DNA from: Candidatus Acetothermia bacterium
GTDB taxonomy: Bacteria; Bipolaricaulota; Bipolaricaulia; Bipolaricaulales; Bipolaricaulaceae
Direction of reading: 5' to 3'
NCBI GenBank assembly: GCA_011057175.1
Contig: DSBZ01000150.1
Location: forward strand, 1-6,769
Length of the DNA: 6,769 nucleotides
This document shows, one piece after another, positions 5,396 through 6,769 of this stretch (positions within the stretch are counted from its first letter, which is position 1; each line of letters starts with the position of its first letter). The translations under genes were made by a program, and so were the position numbers. The notes beneath the pieces are model-generated. The model saw only the letters and a program-made list of their open reading frames with translations. It did no database searches and was not told the DNA's origin.

Positions 5396-6769
5396 ATGAT
5401 CGACCTGAGAGTCAACGAAGACCAGTTACAGCGTACGGCCCAGCGGGCCCGGGAGCGGGACCTCTTCATCCCCACCTTGGCCGAGATGCGCGACCCGACG
5501 CGGATCGATCCCAAGATCTAGCGGGAGCTCGAGGGGATCGGGTTGTGGGACGTTCACCCTCGGAACCTCTACCGCATCACGTGGAAGAACGAGCCGGTGA
5601 AGCTCGGGGGAGGATTCGGGGGCGTGAACTACCTTAAGTTCCCATCCGAACTCACCGGGGTCCGGGCGCGGGTAGTCGCCCTCGTCGGGAAGTGGTTCCC
5701 CACCGGCTCCCACAAGGTGGGGGCCACGTTCGGGTGCCTCGTGCCGCGCCTGGTGACCGGGCAGTTCGACCCCACGGTGCACAAGGCCGCCTGGCAATCC
5801 ACAGGGAATTACTGTCGGGGCGGGGCGTACAATGCGGCTCTGCTGGGGTGCGAGTCGATCGCCATCCTCCTCGAGGGGATGAGCCAGGAGCGGTTCGAGT
5901 GGCTGAAGAAGATCGCGGGCGAGGTCATCGCCACCCCAGGGAGCGAGTCCAACGTGTGGGAGATCTTCCAGAAGTGCAAGGAGCTCCAGGCCACCCGGGA
6001 TGACATCATGATCTTCAATCAATTTGATGAGTTCGGTAATCACCTCTGGCACTACGCGGTCACCGGGCCAGCGATGGAGGAAGTGCTCCAGGAGGAGCGC
6101 GGTGAGTTGAGCCGCTACGCGGGTGTGGTGCTTACCTCCGGCTCGTCCGGCACCCTCGGCTGCGGGGACTACCTCAAGGAGCGATACCCCACGAGCGTGA
6201 TCGCGGTGGGGGAGTCGCTCCAGTGCCCGACCCTCCTCCAGGCCGGGTTCGGGAGCCACCGCATCGAGGGAATCGGGGACAAGCACGTCCCATGGATCCA
6301 CAACGTGCGCCACACCGACCTCGTGATCGCGATCGACGACGAGGCCCCCATGCGGCTCATCCGCCTGTTCAACGAGCCCGAGGGGCGGGCCCACCTCCTC
6401 CGCCAGGGGGTCCCGGCCTCCCTCGTCGACCGGCTCGACCTCGTGGGGATCTCCGGTGCAGCGAACCTCCTCATGGCCGGGAAGTTTGCCCACTACTACG
6501 AGCTCACGGAACGGGACGTCGTCCTCACCGTGCTCACCGACTCCATGGAGCTTTACGGGAGCCGGCTCGAGGAGCTCCGAGCGGAACGAGGGCTGTACTC
6601 CGCGGCCCAGGCCGCGGTGGACCACGAGCAGTGCCTCCTCGGGGCGACCACCGACCACATGCTCGAGCTCACCTATCCCGAGCGGAAGCGGGTCCATAAC
6701 CTCAACTACTTCACGTGGGTCGAGCAGATGGGGAAGACCGTCGAGGAGCTCAACACCCAGTGGTACGAC
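5396..6769 (+). CDS. PLP-dependent fold-type II enzyme (cysteine synthase/TrpB superfamily), in-frame TAG at codon 42, 3' end outside window
   Basis: At least 458 codons that run off the window end. The PLP-lysine motif is PTGSHKVGA (102-110, Lys107). The substrate-binding asparagine loop is STGNYCRGGAYNAALLG (135-151). The phosphate-binding loop is TSGSSGTLG (248-256), VGES is at 271-274, and LTDSMELYGSR (380-390) resembles the C-terminal Ser that contacts the pyridine nitrogen. These are the ordered landmarks of cysteine synthase, TrpB and threonine synthase-like enzymes. The reaction is probably beta-elimination or beta-replacement on an amino acid, but the substrate is unknown. It does not look like diaminopropionate ammonia-lyase (YgeX). 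ATG 5396 has GAGGAG five bases upstream. TAG at 5519-5521 interrupts an otherwise seamless reading (DPTRIDPKI, stop, RELEGIGLWDVHPRNLYRITWKNE). No other stop follows. If TAG terminates, the only restart candidate that keeps most of the protein is TTG 5543, which has GAGGGG six bases upstream. The gene is divergent from the gntR operon across a 104-base gap. Confidence 0.82.

Noticed and set aside
5396..5521. Genome-wide use of TAG as a sense codon (pyrrolysine or other code change)
   Set aside because: Four other genes here end in TAG at sensible protein ends, and the sequence beyond them is not coding in frame. Only a local event at 5519 remains possible.
5426..6697. 423-codon minus-strand open frame opposite the PLP enzyme
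   Set aside because: The plus strand shows all fold-type II PLP landmarks in one frame. The minus translation has no family resemblance.

Overview
This is a high-GC bacterial segment. It holds a compact carbamoyl-phosphate metabolism locus, flanked on the left by a small regulatory-type protein gene and a decayed transposase end. Coding is dense, codons are strongly GC-ending, Shine-Dalgarno sequences are good, and nothing looks archaeal or eukaryotic. The clade cannot be fixed from the sequence. An anaerobic amino-acid- or purine-fermenting lineage (for example Bipolaricaulota-like) would fit, but that is a guess. Five genes have their stop inside the window: four end in TAG and one (carbamate kinase) in TGA.

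Layout. Positions 1-279 (minus) hold the C-terminal remnant of an integrase/transposase-like protein, with an in-frame TAG at its upstream edge and a frameshift near 45. Positions 379-1291 (plus) encode a protein with an N-terminal glutamine-amidotransferase-like domain and a C-terminal YbjN domain. Its reading frame runs upstream of the only usable in-frame start, and a better ATG with a good Shine-Dalgarno lies in another frame. A strong 12-bp hairpin (1336-1366) separates this gene from the convergent operon on the minus strand.

Minus-strand operon, in transcription order: FadR-type GntR regulator (5291-4572), carbamate kinase arcC (4546-3599), carbamoyltransferase paralogue B (3513-2482), carbamoyltransferase paralogue A (2406-1378). 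Both carbamoyltransferases resemble the knotted acetylornithine/YgeW branch rather than ordinary OTCase. A near-consensus sigma70-type promoter (5317-5345) and a palindrome fitting FadR-family operators (5305-5315) lie in front of the regulator.

Divergent from the operon, a plus-strand gene from 5396 off the window end encodes a fold-type II PLP enzyme (cysteine synthase/TrpB superfamily). It has a good Shine-Dalgarno and ATG but carries an in-frame TAG at codon 42.

Working model (inference): the transferases phosphorolyse an N-carbamoyl (ureido) compound to carbamoyl phosphate plus an amine. Carbamate kinase then makes ATP, CO2 and ammonia from the carbamoyl phosphate, and the PLP enzyme may process the released amino acid. 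This parallels the E. coli ygeW-ygeX-yqeA region, but with two transferases and a PLP enzyme that does not look like YgeX. The substrate is not identifiable from the sequence.
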